Shown here: positions 1 through 6,871 of the stretch, in pieces
Layout of the letters: each line of letters begins with the position of its first letter
How positions within the stretch are numbered: position 1 is the stretch's first letter
Program-made: the position numbers and the translations under genes
Notes under the pieces: generated by a model
The model's database searches: none
What the model saw: only the letters and a program-made list of their open reading frames with translations
What the model was told of the DNA's origin: nothing
Assembly: GCA_937868245.1 (NCBI GenBank)
Contig: CALMMI010000096.1
Coordinates: 1-10,476 of the forward strand
Direction: 5' to 3'
Length of the DNA stretch: 10,476 bases
Origin: an uncultured Ignavibacteria bacterium
GTDB lineage: Bacteria; Bacteroidota; Ignavibacteria; Kapaibacteriales; UBA961

Positions 1-74
1 CGAGCGGTGTGTACTCGTTGAGTGCTGAGAGTGGCGGGAATAGGGCGGTGGTGATGGTGACGGTTGTGGAGTGA
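1..74 (+). CDS. 3' end of a T9SS-targeted surface protein (partial)
   Basis: Only the last 24 codons are present, read in the frame that starts at base 3 and ending in TGA at 72-74. The peptide reads SGVYSLSAESGGNRAVVMVT followed by VVE. This is the final strand region of a T9SS C-terminal sorting domain: the SGVY-x-L turn, then a basic residue and a run of valines near the terminus. It matches the end of the next gene closely, in DNA as well as protein, including an identical 20-base stretch (42-61 and 2223-2242). It is therefore very probably the tail of another Asp-box propeller paralog, making it the first of at least five in tandem. What lies upstream of the CTD cannot be seen. It is the only array member here that stops with TGA; the others stop with TAA. 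Confidence 0.75.
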   Translation, partial: SGVYSLSAESGGNRAVVMVTVVE

Positions 75-100
75 TTCTCCATCAGTAAATCGATAATTTT

Positions 101-128
101 AAGGGTGCAGAAATTGCACCCTTTTTTT
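101..128 (+). terminator. Intrinsic terminator after the upstream paralog
   Basis: A perfect 9-bp stem, AAGGGTGCA (101-109) with TGCACCCTT (115-123), encloses a 5-base loop and runs into T residues to 128. It lies 27 bases after the TGA of the partial gene, so it should end that transcript before the next gene begins. The GGGTGCA/TGCACCC core recurs in the terminator at 6756-6792. Confidence 0.85.
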
Positions 129-155
129 ATGTATTTAAAATTACTATATCATTCG

Positions 156-163
156 TATCTTTG
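156..163 (+). promoter_or_regulatory. Possible Bacteroidota-type -7 promoter element
   Basis: TATCTTTG matches the TAnnTTTG -7 consensus known for the Bacteroidota primary sigma factor. It lies downstream of the terminator and 50 bases before the ATG at 213, a sensible leader length. No good -33 TTTG is seen at 19-21 bases upstream; the nearest is TTTA at 134-137 with an 18-base spacer. The similar TATTTTTG before the gene at 6872 supports it mildly. Confidence 0.4.
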
Positions 164-212
164 CAAGTATGTTATTTACCATTTATTATCACTAATTTTC
201 ACAGGTGATTTT

Positions 213-521
213 ATGAAAACAATTTTTACAGTTTTTTTCTTGATATGTATGTACAAAACGCCTGTTTCTGCCCAATGGACACAAAGCGACGGTCCTTATG
301 GCGGCTCGGCAGTATGTTTTGCCGTTAGTGAAGCAAACCTTTATGCAGGGACAGAGCACGGAGGTGTATTCCTTTCTACAAATAATGGAGCAAGTTGGAC
401 AGCAGTAAACAACGGTTTGACAAATAAGAAAGTATATTCCATGGCAGTAAGCGGAAAGAACGTTTTTGCAGGAACGTATGGAGGCGGTGTGTTTTTATCT
501 ACCGATAACGGCACAAGCTAG
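213..521 (+). CDS. 5' fragment of the interrupted propeller gene (102 aa)
   Basis: This is the part that can be translated before the amber codon. It contains the signal peptide (MKT start, hydrophobic core TVFFLICMY, cleavage near VSA|QW), the opening QWTQSDGPYGG motif shared by all members of the array, and about two repeat units. It lacks a CTD, so any product would be exported to the periplasm by Sec but could not use T9SS. The start at 213 is preferred over a GTG at 105 because 105 lies inside the upstream terminator hairpin and only 213 gives a clean signal peptide. Confidence 0.55.
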   Translation: MKTIFTVFFLICMYKTPVSAQWTQSDGPYGGSAVCFAVSEANLYAGTEHGGVFLSTNNGASWTAVNNGLTNKKVYSMAVSGKNVFAGTYGGGVFLSTDNGTS

Positions 522-527
522 AATCCG

Positions 528-2255
528 GTGAACAAAGGGTTGCCGAACAAGGTTATCGTTTCCATCGGTGCTTCGGGAAACACTATTTTTGCAAGCCCCA
601 TGCAGGGAGGAATATATCGTTCCACTGATAACGGAACAAATTGGAAAACAGTGAGTATTCCTATCTCCTCAGTAACAATTTTTAAATATGCTGTGAACGG
701 TTCTGCAATATATGCAGGAACTTCACAGGGCAAAGTGTTAGTTTCTACTAATGACGGAAATAGCTGGAGCAATATAAGTACAGGATTAACCAGTTCTTAC
801 ATCACATCAATCGTATTTAATGAAGTGAATATTTTTGCTAGTTCCGATGAGGGAGTATTCCTTACTACAAACAACGGTACTGATTGGGTTTCGATTGCCG
901 GGGAATTGAGCAATACAGAGGTAACTGCACTTGCTGCGAACGGGACAAGTGTTTTCGCAGCTACAAGCGATGGAATATTTGTAACAACGAATAACGGAAC
1001 ATCTTGGACATCTGCTAATAAAGGATTGGAAAATACATTTGTCCAAACATTTTTAGTAAGTGGATCTCGAATCTTTGCAGGAACTAATGGTGGAGGAATG
1101 CACAGTTCAACAGACAACGGAAAAACTTGGGAGGATGCAAATAGTGGTTTTATAAATTCGTATGTACCTGCATTATTCATAAACAATTCAAATATTTATG
1201 CAGGAACATACGGGTCAGGAGCGTTTCTTTCTACAGATAACGGCGTACACTGGGAATCGATTAATTCCAATTTACCCGGTAAATTTATAAGAAATTTCGC
1301 AATTCTGGGTTCAACTCTGTTCACAGAAGCAAATGGGGACGTTTACCGCTCAACAAACAACGGGGAAAGTTGGGAAGAAGCAAATTCCGGCATCAATCAA
1401 AGTGTGAGTGCTTTAGCAGTGGTTGGAGATTATCTTTTTGCCGGAACGCAAGGTAACGGGGTATTTCTTTCATCTGACAAAGGAGCAAGCTGGCACGCGG
1501 TTAATACAGGCTTAGGAAATACGGCTGTAAATGCTTTTGCAGTAATCGGTGATAATCTGTACGCAGGAACATATCTCGGAGTATTTCGAACCTCGGATAA
1601 CGGAACTACATGGCATAAAGCAAATGAGGGGTATCAAGATGCTGTTATAGAATCTTTTGCAGTAAAAGGGACAAGTCTTTTTGCAGCTACCAGAGATAAA
1701 GGAGTTATTCTTTCGTCCGACGATGGTGCGAGTTGGTCGGCTGTAAATAATGGGTTGAAAACTTTGTCTGTAAGCTCGTTTGCAGTTTACAATGATTATT
1801 TATTTGCAGGTACATATAGCGGTGTGTATTTTTCTTCGAACAACGGAACAAGTTGGAATGCACAAAACAGCGGATTGACAGACACTATTGTTGTTTCGGT
1901 TGCAGTATTCGGGAACACCCTTTTTGCAGGTACCGTTGGAGCTGGTATTTGTAAATTTGATCTTTCTGTTTTAGGGGTAAATAATGAAAATCTTGAAAAA
2001 GGTACAGAGCATTTTGTGTGCTATCCCAACCCAGCGACCAACACCCTAACTATAGACCGCACCAACCTCCATTTCCCCGAAAACGCACCCGTGCACTACA
2101 CCCTCTCCACCCTTGTGGGGGGTAATGTTATGGAATTTGATAATAGTGAGCTGAAGTTTACTGTTCCACTTGAAGGGGTGTCGAGTGGGGTGTATTGTTT
2201 GACTGCTGAGAGTGTGGGGAAGAGGGCGGTGGTGATGGTGACTATAACTGAATAA
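528..2255 (+). CDS. 3' fragment of the interrupted propeller gene (575 aa)
   Basis: The open frame resumes immediately after the TAG and runs to TAA at 2253-2255. It carries 11 of the 13 Asp-boxes (for example STDNGTNW, TTNNGTSW, SSDKGASW, SSNNGTSW) separated by exactly 40 or 41 residues, and an intact T9SS CTD of about 78 residues from CYPNPATN to VMVTITE. The first possible start is GTG at 528, but there is no signal peptide and no purine-rich ribosome site before it (the preceding bases are GCTAGAATCCG). Independent translation is therefore doubtful, and any product would stay in the cytoplasm. It is best read as the remainder of the broken gene. Confidence 0.5.
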   Translation: MNKGLPNKVIVSIGASGNTIFASPMQGGIYRSTDNGTNWKTVSIPISSVTIFKYAVNGSAIYAGTSQGKVLVSTNDGNSWSNISTGLTSSYITSIVFNEVNIFASSDEGVFLTTNNGTDWVSIAGELSNTEVTALAANGTSVFAATSDGIFVTTNNGTSWTSANKGLENTFVQTFLVSGSRIFAGTNGGGMHSSTDNGKTWEDANSGFINSYVPALFINNSNIYAGTYGSGAFLSTDNGVHWESINSNLPGKFIRNFAILGSTLFTEANGDVYRSTNNGESWEEANSGINQSVSALAVVGDYLFAGTQGNGVFLSSDKGASWHAVNTGLGNTAVNAFAVIGDNLYAGTYLGVFRTSDNGTTWHKANEGYQDAVIESFAVKGTSLFAATRDKGVILSSDDGASWSAVNNGLKTLSVSSFAVYNDYLFAGTYSGVYFSSNNGTSWNAQNSGLTDTIVVSVAVFGNTLFAGTVGAGICKFDLSVLGVNNENLEKGTEHFVCYPNPATNTLTIDRTNLHFPENAPVHYTLSTLVGGNVMEFDNSELKFTVPLEGVSSGVYCLTAESVGKRAVVMVTITE

Positions 2256-2353
2256 AAAACAGGCAATATTATCCCCAAAAATGGATTTACATATTCAATT
2301 CTTATTTCGGTATGAATTACATGAATTAATAGTATTATAATTAATATTTTCTG

Positions 2354-2360
2354 TAATTTG
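2354..2360 (+). promoter_or_regulatory. Weak -7-like element before the second full-length gene
   Basis: TAATTTG is one base short of the TAnnTTTG consensus and is followed by C, as in the other array promoters (TTTGC). It lies 33 bases before the ATG at 2394, in a gap of 138 bases with no recognisable terminator hairpin. It is suggestive only by analogy with positions 156 and 6822. Confidence 0.25.
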
Positions 2361-2381
2361 CTTTTTTACTTTCACTCTTAT

Positions 2382-2386
2382 AAGGA
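2382..2386 (+). promoter_or_regulatory. Ribosome binding site that fixes the start at 2394
   Basis: AAGGA lies 7 bases before the ATG at 2394. This decides between that ATG and an in-frame TTG at 2358 that would add 12 residues ahead of an otherwise standard signal peptide. Confidence 0.55.
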
Positions 2387-2393
2387 CACACCT

Positions 2394-4466
2394 ATGACAC
2401 CCCTTAAGTACTCTTTTGTCTTTTTCATTATTGCACTCGCTTTAACCTTGTCCGCACACGCCGACTGGACACACATCAACGGTCCTACCGGAGAGGATAT
2501 AACATGCTTCACATCCCACGGAACTACCATCTTTGCCGGCTCACGAAGCGGGGTATATCGAAGTACTGATAACGGACTAAGTTGGAACTGGAAAAATGGA
2601 ATTAGTAGTAATTCTATCACATCCATCGGTTCAACTATAGTTATAAGCTCAGTTTCCTACGGAACATTCAGCAGTACTGATAACGGTGAAAATTGGACGA
2701 AAATTTTAGAAAATTCGTCCTCTAACTTAGCCGTAAACGGTGGAATAGTCTTTAGGGGCAATTATGACGGAATTTACCGCAGTTTCGATACATGCAAGAC
2801 ATGGGAAAAACTATCGACAATATTTACATCTGCTTCGCTTTGCACTAAAGGAAACTCTTTGATTGCTTATGGGAGAGATACATCTACAACCTCCAAACAT
2901 TATCCTATCGGGATTAGTAATGATAATGGAGTAAACTGGACATATACGTATTCGGATAAGTTAGATAATCTCCATGATTATGATGGTAAAATTGCTGTTC
3001 ATGATACTACTTTATTTATTGGTGTTTTCAGAAGCACAGACAATGGTAAGAACTGGACAAATATTGCTTTAGGAAAGAAAAACCCCTTAGACTGCACATT
3101 GTTTACAAACGGCGGTTCTGCACTGTATGTAGCAGGTGACTATACACATAGAGACTTATATCGAAGTACGGATAACGGTGATACGTGGACGGAAGTCCGT
3201 TCGGGTTTGTCGGGGAATGTAATTCAAAATATAACTGCAATTGGGCAGGTAATCTATGCAGGTACAGGAAATTCAGGAGTGTATCGCAGTACGGATAACG
3301 GAGAGACTTGGAATCAATCGAATGCCGGATTCCCATATTTAGAGGTAACTTCTCTTGTCGAAAAAGATTCCATTCTATTTGCCGGAACAAGCAATCAATT
3401 TACACGCCATGAATATGGAGGAATATATCGCAGCACAAATAGAGGTGTTACTTGGACGGAAATTAATAAGGGGTTGGCAAATTTGAATATCCTTTCACTT
3501 GCGGTAAGCGGAAATACTCTTTTTGCTGCAACTTCAATAGTAGGTGTTTACAGGAGTTCTGATAATGGTGATAACTGGACAAGATTAGAAATCGATACGG
3601 TGATGCATACTGAAGATACATATCTGGCAGTGAGCGAACTTGGTGTTTTTGTAACTGTTAATTACAAACTATTTCATTCTACCGATAACGGCGATAATTG
3701 GACTACGATAAACGGTAATTTTCCATTTAGCGGTAATAATTCGATTGCAGCAAAAGGGAACGTGGTTTGTGTAGGAAGTGAAGACCTTATAATGAGATTT
3801 ATCTATAAAGACAAGAAATGGACACAAAAATCCATAGGGAATCGAATCGAATGGCCATATACTAATATTCTGGCAATAAAAGATTCAACAGTATTTACAT
3901 TGAGCGATGTAGGTCTGCTTCGTATCACAAGTGATGTAAAAGGAGGCTTACAAGTAGATAAAATTTTGGGAGATTATATTCCGGGTGCTTTCATTGTTCA
4001 CGGTTCTACACTGTATGCTGCCGTAGGAAGCATACAAAAGAGCCATAATGACGGTGAAACATGGGCGTTGGTTGACTCCACACTTAAAAAGAACGTATTG
4101 ACGCTTATGATAGGCGGCTCTACTCTCTATGCAGGTACACAAAATGAAGGGATATGGAAACTTACTATAAATACAACCGGTATTTCTGAGAATATGAACA
4201 AGGAAACTGATAATTATTCTACATTTAGTTGCTATCCGAACCCGGCTACCAACACCCTCACAATTGACCGCACAACCCTACAATTTCCAGAAAACACTCC
4301 CGTGCACTACACACTCTCCACCCTCGTAAGTGGCAAGGTAATGGAGTTTTATAATAGTGAACCTAAGTTTACTGTTCCACTTGAGGGAATAACAAGCGGT
4401 ATATATTGCCTGACAGCCGAGCAAGCAGCAAGCAAAGTAGCAGTGATGGTAACAGTCGCAAAGTAA
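2394..4466 (+). CDS. Secreted Asp-box propeller protein with T9SS sorting domain (690 aa)
   Basis: Domain order: signal peptide, residues 1-23, with hydrophobic core FVFFIIALALTL and likely cleavage AHA|DW; an opening DWTHINGPTGE block; about 11 Asp-box units; then a CTD from CYPNPATN (C613) to VMVTVAK. The boxes include STDNGLSW, STDNGENW, SNDNGVNW, STDNGKNW, STDNGDTW, STDNGETW, STNRGVTW, SSDNGDNW, STDNGDNW and SHNDGETW. One (SFDTCKTW) has lost the Gly, and the region around FIYKDKKW, about residues 465-475, looks like an eroded unit. Asp-box repeats form beta-propeller blades in sialidases, sortilin and photosystem assembly factors, but no sialidase FRIP motif or catalytic set is visible, so I infer a binding or scaffold role rather than an enzyme. 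The CTD predicts T9SS export to the surface. It is the most CTD-similar neighbour of the broken gene upstream. The ligand is unknown. Confidence 0.85.
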   Translation: MTPLKYSFVFFIIALALTLSAHADWTHINGPTGEDITCFTSHGTTIFAGSRSGVYRSTDNGLSWNWKNGISSNSITSIGSTIVISSVSYGTFSSTDNGENWTKILENSSSNLAVNGGIVFRGNYDGIYRSFDTCKTWEKLSTIFTSASLCTKGNSLIAYGRDTSTTSKHYPIGISNDNGVNWTYTYSDKLDNLHDYDGKIAVHDTTLFIGVFRSTDNGKNWTNIALGKKNPLDCTLFTNGGSALYVAGDYTHRDLYRSTDNGDTWTEVRSGLSGNVIQNITAIGQVIYAGTGNSGVYRSTDNGETWNQSNAGFPYLEVTSLVEKDSILFAGTSNQFTRHEYGGIYRSTNRGVTWTEINKGLANLNILSLAVSGNTLFAATSIVGVYRSSDNGDNWTRLEIDTVMHTEDTYLAVSELGVFVTVNYKLFHSTDNGDNWTTINGNFPFSGNNSIAAKGNVVCVGSEDLIMRFIYKDKKWTQKSIGNRIEWPYTNILAIKDSTVFTLSDVGLLRITSDVKGGLQVDKILGDYIPGAFIVHGSTLYAAVGSIQKSHNDGETWALVDSTLKKNVLTLMIGGSTLYAGTQNEGIWKLTINTTGISENMNKETDNYSTFSCYPNPATNTLTIDRTTLQFPENTPVHYTLSTLVSGKVMEFYNSEPKFTVPLEGITSGIYCLTAEQAASKVAVMVTVAK

Positions 4467-4491
4467 TTCTAAAATAAAAATTAAATTGACC

Positions 4492-4529
4492 CATAAAAAA
4501 GGATACAAGAAATTGTATCCTTTTTTATG
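4492..4529 (+). terminator. Strong, symmetrical intrinsic terminator
   Basis: A perfect 17-bp inverted repeat (4492-4508 with 4513-4529) encloses a GAAA loop. The stem has GGATACAA/TTGTATCC next to the loop and A6/T6 tracts outside it, so it could terminate transcription in either direction. It begins 25 bases after the TAA of the preceding gene and isolates it from the next one. Confidence 0.9.
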
Positions 4530-4601
4530 TATGGGGTGTCTATAGAAATAGAATGTGTGGAATTAACTGTATTCTTCAGAAAATTCTCAACTATAATTTA
4601 T

Positions 4602-4607
4602 AGGAGG
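4602..4607 (+). promoter_or_regulatory. Consensus Shine-Dalgarno for the gene at 4613
   Basis: AGGAGG is placed 5 bases before the ATG at 4613. It is the strongest ribosome site in the array and is unlike the weak A-rich leaders of its siblings, so this member may be translated more efficiently. Confidence 0.75.
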
Positions 4608-4612
4608 TTTTT

Positions 4613-6733
4613 ATGAGAACGTTCATTACTTATGTTGTAGTTCTTTTGGTTTCTTGCTTCGTTTCTTCTGCTCAATGGAAACGCTGCTATGGTCCGAAGG
4701 GTGGCAAAGTGGAGCACATTGCGGCAAATGGTTCAACTATTTTTGCATACCTTGATGAATCAGGAATTTTTGATAAGGATAAGCAAGCCGGATTGTACCG
4801 TAGTACAGATAATGGCGAGAATTGGGAAAGAACAAATGCCGTTGAATCTGACGAATATATACGATCTATTGAAACCATTAATCAAACAGTCCTTGTAGCT
4901 ACGTATAATAGATTGATTTGCAGTTCTGATAATGGCAATACATGGATGCAGGCAAACGGGCTGGAAAACATTACTATTACATCAATTACATCAATAGGTT
5001 CAATACTGTTTGTAGGTACTCATGATATTCATGGAGTATATTGCAGCTCTGATAACGGACTCCATTGGATGCCTGCCGGTTTAGTACTTGATAGCAACTC
5101 AATGGGTATTTACAATGTTGAGGTTTGCGGAACAGTATTGTTTGTCGGGGGAAAATCAGGGTTATATCGTAGCACAAATTATGGGAAAAATTGGACGAAA
5201 ATTGCAGTTGACAATGAAGATGGAAAAGTATGGTGCATAAAATCCAAAGATAATAAGTTGTTGTTTTGCGTTGAGGATGGTATTCTATTTCGTTCAAAAG
5301 ATTATGGTAGTACATGGTTGAAATTAAGCTATAGTGATACTTTGAGGTATGTAAGCAATATTGTGGTGAGTGGAGAATCTCTTTATGATGTTACAAAACT
5401 ATACGGAGGCTGCTGTACAGGTACAACTTCATTGCGTATTTCAAGGAGTACTGATGATGGTGAATCTTGGAATGATGTAGAGCATGAAAGTTCCTTTACG
5501 TCACCACTATGTTTTGCAGCAGGTGATGAAAATATATTTGTTGGCACGATGTACAATGGCATTTTCAGGAGCTCTGATAAAGGTGAAAATTGGACTAAGG
5601 TTAATATAGGTTTGCAAACAATACGGTTAAATACATTTTCAGTTTTTGGCTTGAACTTGTACGGCAAACATTATGGCACAAACGACTATACATACGTCTC
5701 TCAAGATTACGGGGAAAGCTGGGAGCGTTTTACAAAACCATATATTTCTAAAAAATCGTATGAGATTACTCAAAATAATATTGTGTATGAAGAAGACTTC
5801 AGAACTTTTAATTTTAATGTGATTCCAATCAAAAAATTTGTTTCCGGAAGTTTTATTTCAACTGTTTATTCAAGAGCAATTGGATACACAGGAGAAACAT
5901 ATATTTCAGCAACAAATTGCGGCGTTTATTACAGCTGTAACGAAGGAACAACTTGGTCAGAGCAAAATGAAACGGTGGGATGCAGGTTTATTAGCTGTAT
6001 GGTAATAAACGGCTCATCAATATATATTGGGACGGGTGACGACGAAATATTCTATAGTACGAACAGCGGTAGAAATTGGGAAATAGCGTTTTACGGAGAA
6101 GAAAAGAAAATTATCAACTGCATAACTGCTTTAGGAGAAAATGTTATTGCCGGAACAACAACAGGATTAATGGTAAGTACAAATTCCGGTAAAAATTGGA
6201 CAAATATACAGTTGGAATTTGAGAAAGAGGTAAACGTAACTGCACTCGCTGTTTGCAATGGTATTGTATTGGCAGGCACAAGTAATAATGGAATATTATA
6301 TAGTTTAAACCAAGGTAAGAGCTGGCAGGAAATGAACGTAGGGTTGCCGCAAAAACGAAATAAAATTGAAAGGCTAACAGTGCACAACTGGAAAGTATTT
6401 GCGGAAATTGAAGATGAAGGAGTTTGGAAGCTAAGTGTGAATACCTTAGGAGTAGCCGAACAACACGAAGATATTTCTCTCGCAGGAAATATTACCTGTT
6501 ATCCAAACCCGGTTACAGATTTCTTGAGAGTAGAATATAAGTCATTAATTCCTAAGAATACCGCTCCCATCCACTACACCCTCTCAACAATAACAGGAAG
6601 GGTTGTAAAGGAATTTAATACAACAGAACCAACAATCTGTGTGTCACTCTACGGACTTGCAAGCGGTGTGTATTGCCTTACTGCATGGCAAGGTGCAGCA
6701 AAAGCTGCAACGATGGTAACAGTATCCGAATAA
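4613..6733 (+). CDS. Secreted Asp-box propeller protein with T9SS sorting domain (706 aa)
   Basis: Signal peptide at residues 1-20, with cleavage most likely SSA|QW by alignment with the siblings. It is followed by QWKRCYGPKGG and 12 recognisable Asp-boxes, including STDNGENW, SSDNGNTW, SSDNGLHW, STNYGKNW, SKDYGSTW, STDDGESW, SSDKGENW, SQDYGESW, SCNEGTTW, STNSGRNW, STNSGKNW and SLNQGKSW. The gap between W370 and W448 is 78 residues, about two units, so one box has been lost there. The CTD begins at CYPNPVTD (C629) and ends MVTVSE; it is more diverged from the previous two CTDs. Oddities: it is richer in Cys than its siblings, with an adjacent pair at C267-C268 in a Gly-rich insertion, and it has the array's only consensus ribosome site. 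As with the others, secretion and a propeller fold are well supported; ligand and function are not known. Confidence 0.85.
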   Translation: MRTFITYVVVLLVSCFVSSAQWKRCYGPKGGKVEHIAANGSTIFAYLDESGIFDKDKQAGLYRSTDNGENWERTNAVESDEYIRSIETINQTVLVATYNRLICSSDNGNTWMQANGLENITITSITSIGSILFVGTHDIHGVYCSSDNGLHWMPAGLVLDSNSMGIYNVEVCGTVLFVGGKSGLYRSTNYGKNWTKIAVDNEDGKVWCIKSKDNKLLFCVEDGILFRSKDYGSTWLKLSYSDTLRYVSNIVVSGESLYDVTKLYGGCCTGTTSLRISRSTDDGESWNDVEHESSFTSPLCFAAGDENIFVGTMYNGIFRSSDKGENWTKVNIGLQTIRLNTFSVFGLNLYGKHYGTNDYTYVSQDYGESWERFTKPYISKKSYEITQNNIVYEEDFRTFNFNVIPIKKFVSGSFISTVYSRAIGYTGETYISATNCGVYYSCNEGTTWSEQNETVGCRFISCMVINGSSIYIGTGDDEIFYSTNSGRNWEIAFYGEEKKIINCITALGENVIAGTTTGLMVSTNSGKNWTNIQLEFEKEVNVTALAVCNGIVLAGTSNNGILYSLNQGKSWQEMNVGLPQKRNKIERLTVHNWKVFAEIEDEGVWKLSVNTLGVAEQHEDISLAGNITCYPNPVTDFLRVEYKSLIPKNTAPIHYTLSTITGRVVKEFNTTEPTICVSLYGLASGVYCLTAWQGAAKAATMVTVSE

Positions 6734-6755
6734 TACATCCCAAAAAATTATTTTC

Positions 6756-6792
6756 ATAAAACGGGTGCAACGAAAATTTGCACCCGTTTTAT
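6756..6792 (+). terminator. Intrinsic terminator after the 4613-6733 gene
   Basis: A 15-bp perfect stem, ATAAAACGGGTGCAA (6756-6770) with its complement at 6778-6792, encloses a 7-base loop and ends in a T-rich arm, 23 bases after the TAA. The GGGTGCA core is shared with the terminator at 101-128, which suggests the two intergenic regions share ancestry. Confidence 0.88.
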
Positions 6793-6821
6793 TTTAACAC
6801 CTATAAAAATATCCAAATTTG

Positions 6822-6829
6822 TATTTTTG
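6822..6829 (+). promoter_or_regulatory. Possible Bacteroidota-type -7 promoter element
   Basis: TATTTTTG matches TAnnTTTG and is followed by CA, as is the copy at 156-163 (TTTGCA in both). It lies between the terminator and the ATG at 6872, giving a leader of about 40 bases. No convincing -33 element is seen at the expected distance. Confidence 0.4.
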
Positions 6830-6871
6830 CATACAGTATAATAAAACTACTTCAAATGCAAGAATACTCCT

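Larger units (their letters stand above)
213..2255 (+). pseudogene. Asp-box propeller protein with T9SS sorting domain, interrupted by one in-frame TAG
   Basis: Read through, this is a 680-codon gene with a single defect, TAG at 519-521 (codon 103). The parts before and after are in the same frame, so no indel is needed. Domains in order: signal peptide at residues 1-20, probably cleaved VSA|QW; 13 repeat units whose Asp-box Trp codons lie 120 or 123 bases apart (396, 519, 642, 765, 885, 1005, 1128, 1251, 1371, 1491, 1611, 1734, 1854); then a T9SS CTD starting at CYPNPATN (C603). The TAG falls exactly where the second Trp should be, 123 bases from both neighbouring Trp codons, which points to a TGG to TAG change. 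The TGATTTT-ATG context at 213 is preceded by AGGTGA at 203-208. If not a sequencing error, the gene is probably inactive, or only its downstream part could be made, without a signal peptide. Confidence 0.8.

Noticed and set aside
519..521. TAG as a reassigned sense codon
   Set aside because: The position needs Trp by comparison with 12 other units in the same gene. Known TAG reassignments give Gln, Pyl or similar, and the one TAG coincides with a one-base change from TGG.
4593..4598. TATAAT as a sigma-70 -10 box for the 4613 gene
   Set aside because: It is too close to the start; transcription would begin inside or after the AGGAGG ribosome site.
4646..4657. Lipobox-like LVSC at residues 12-15 of the 4613-6733 protein
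   Set aside because: Alignment with siblings places cleavage at A20 before QW, as in VSA|QW, AHA|DW and CKA|EW, so a standard signal peptide is more likely, although lipidation is not excluded.
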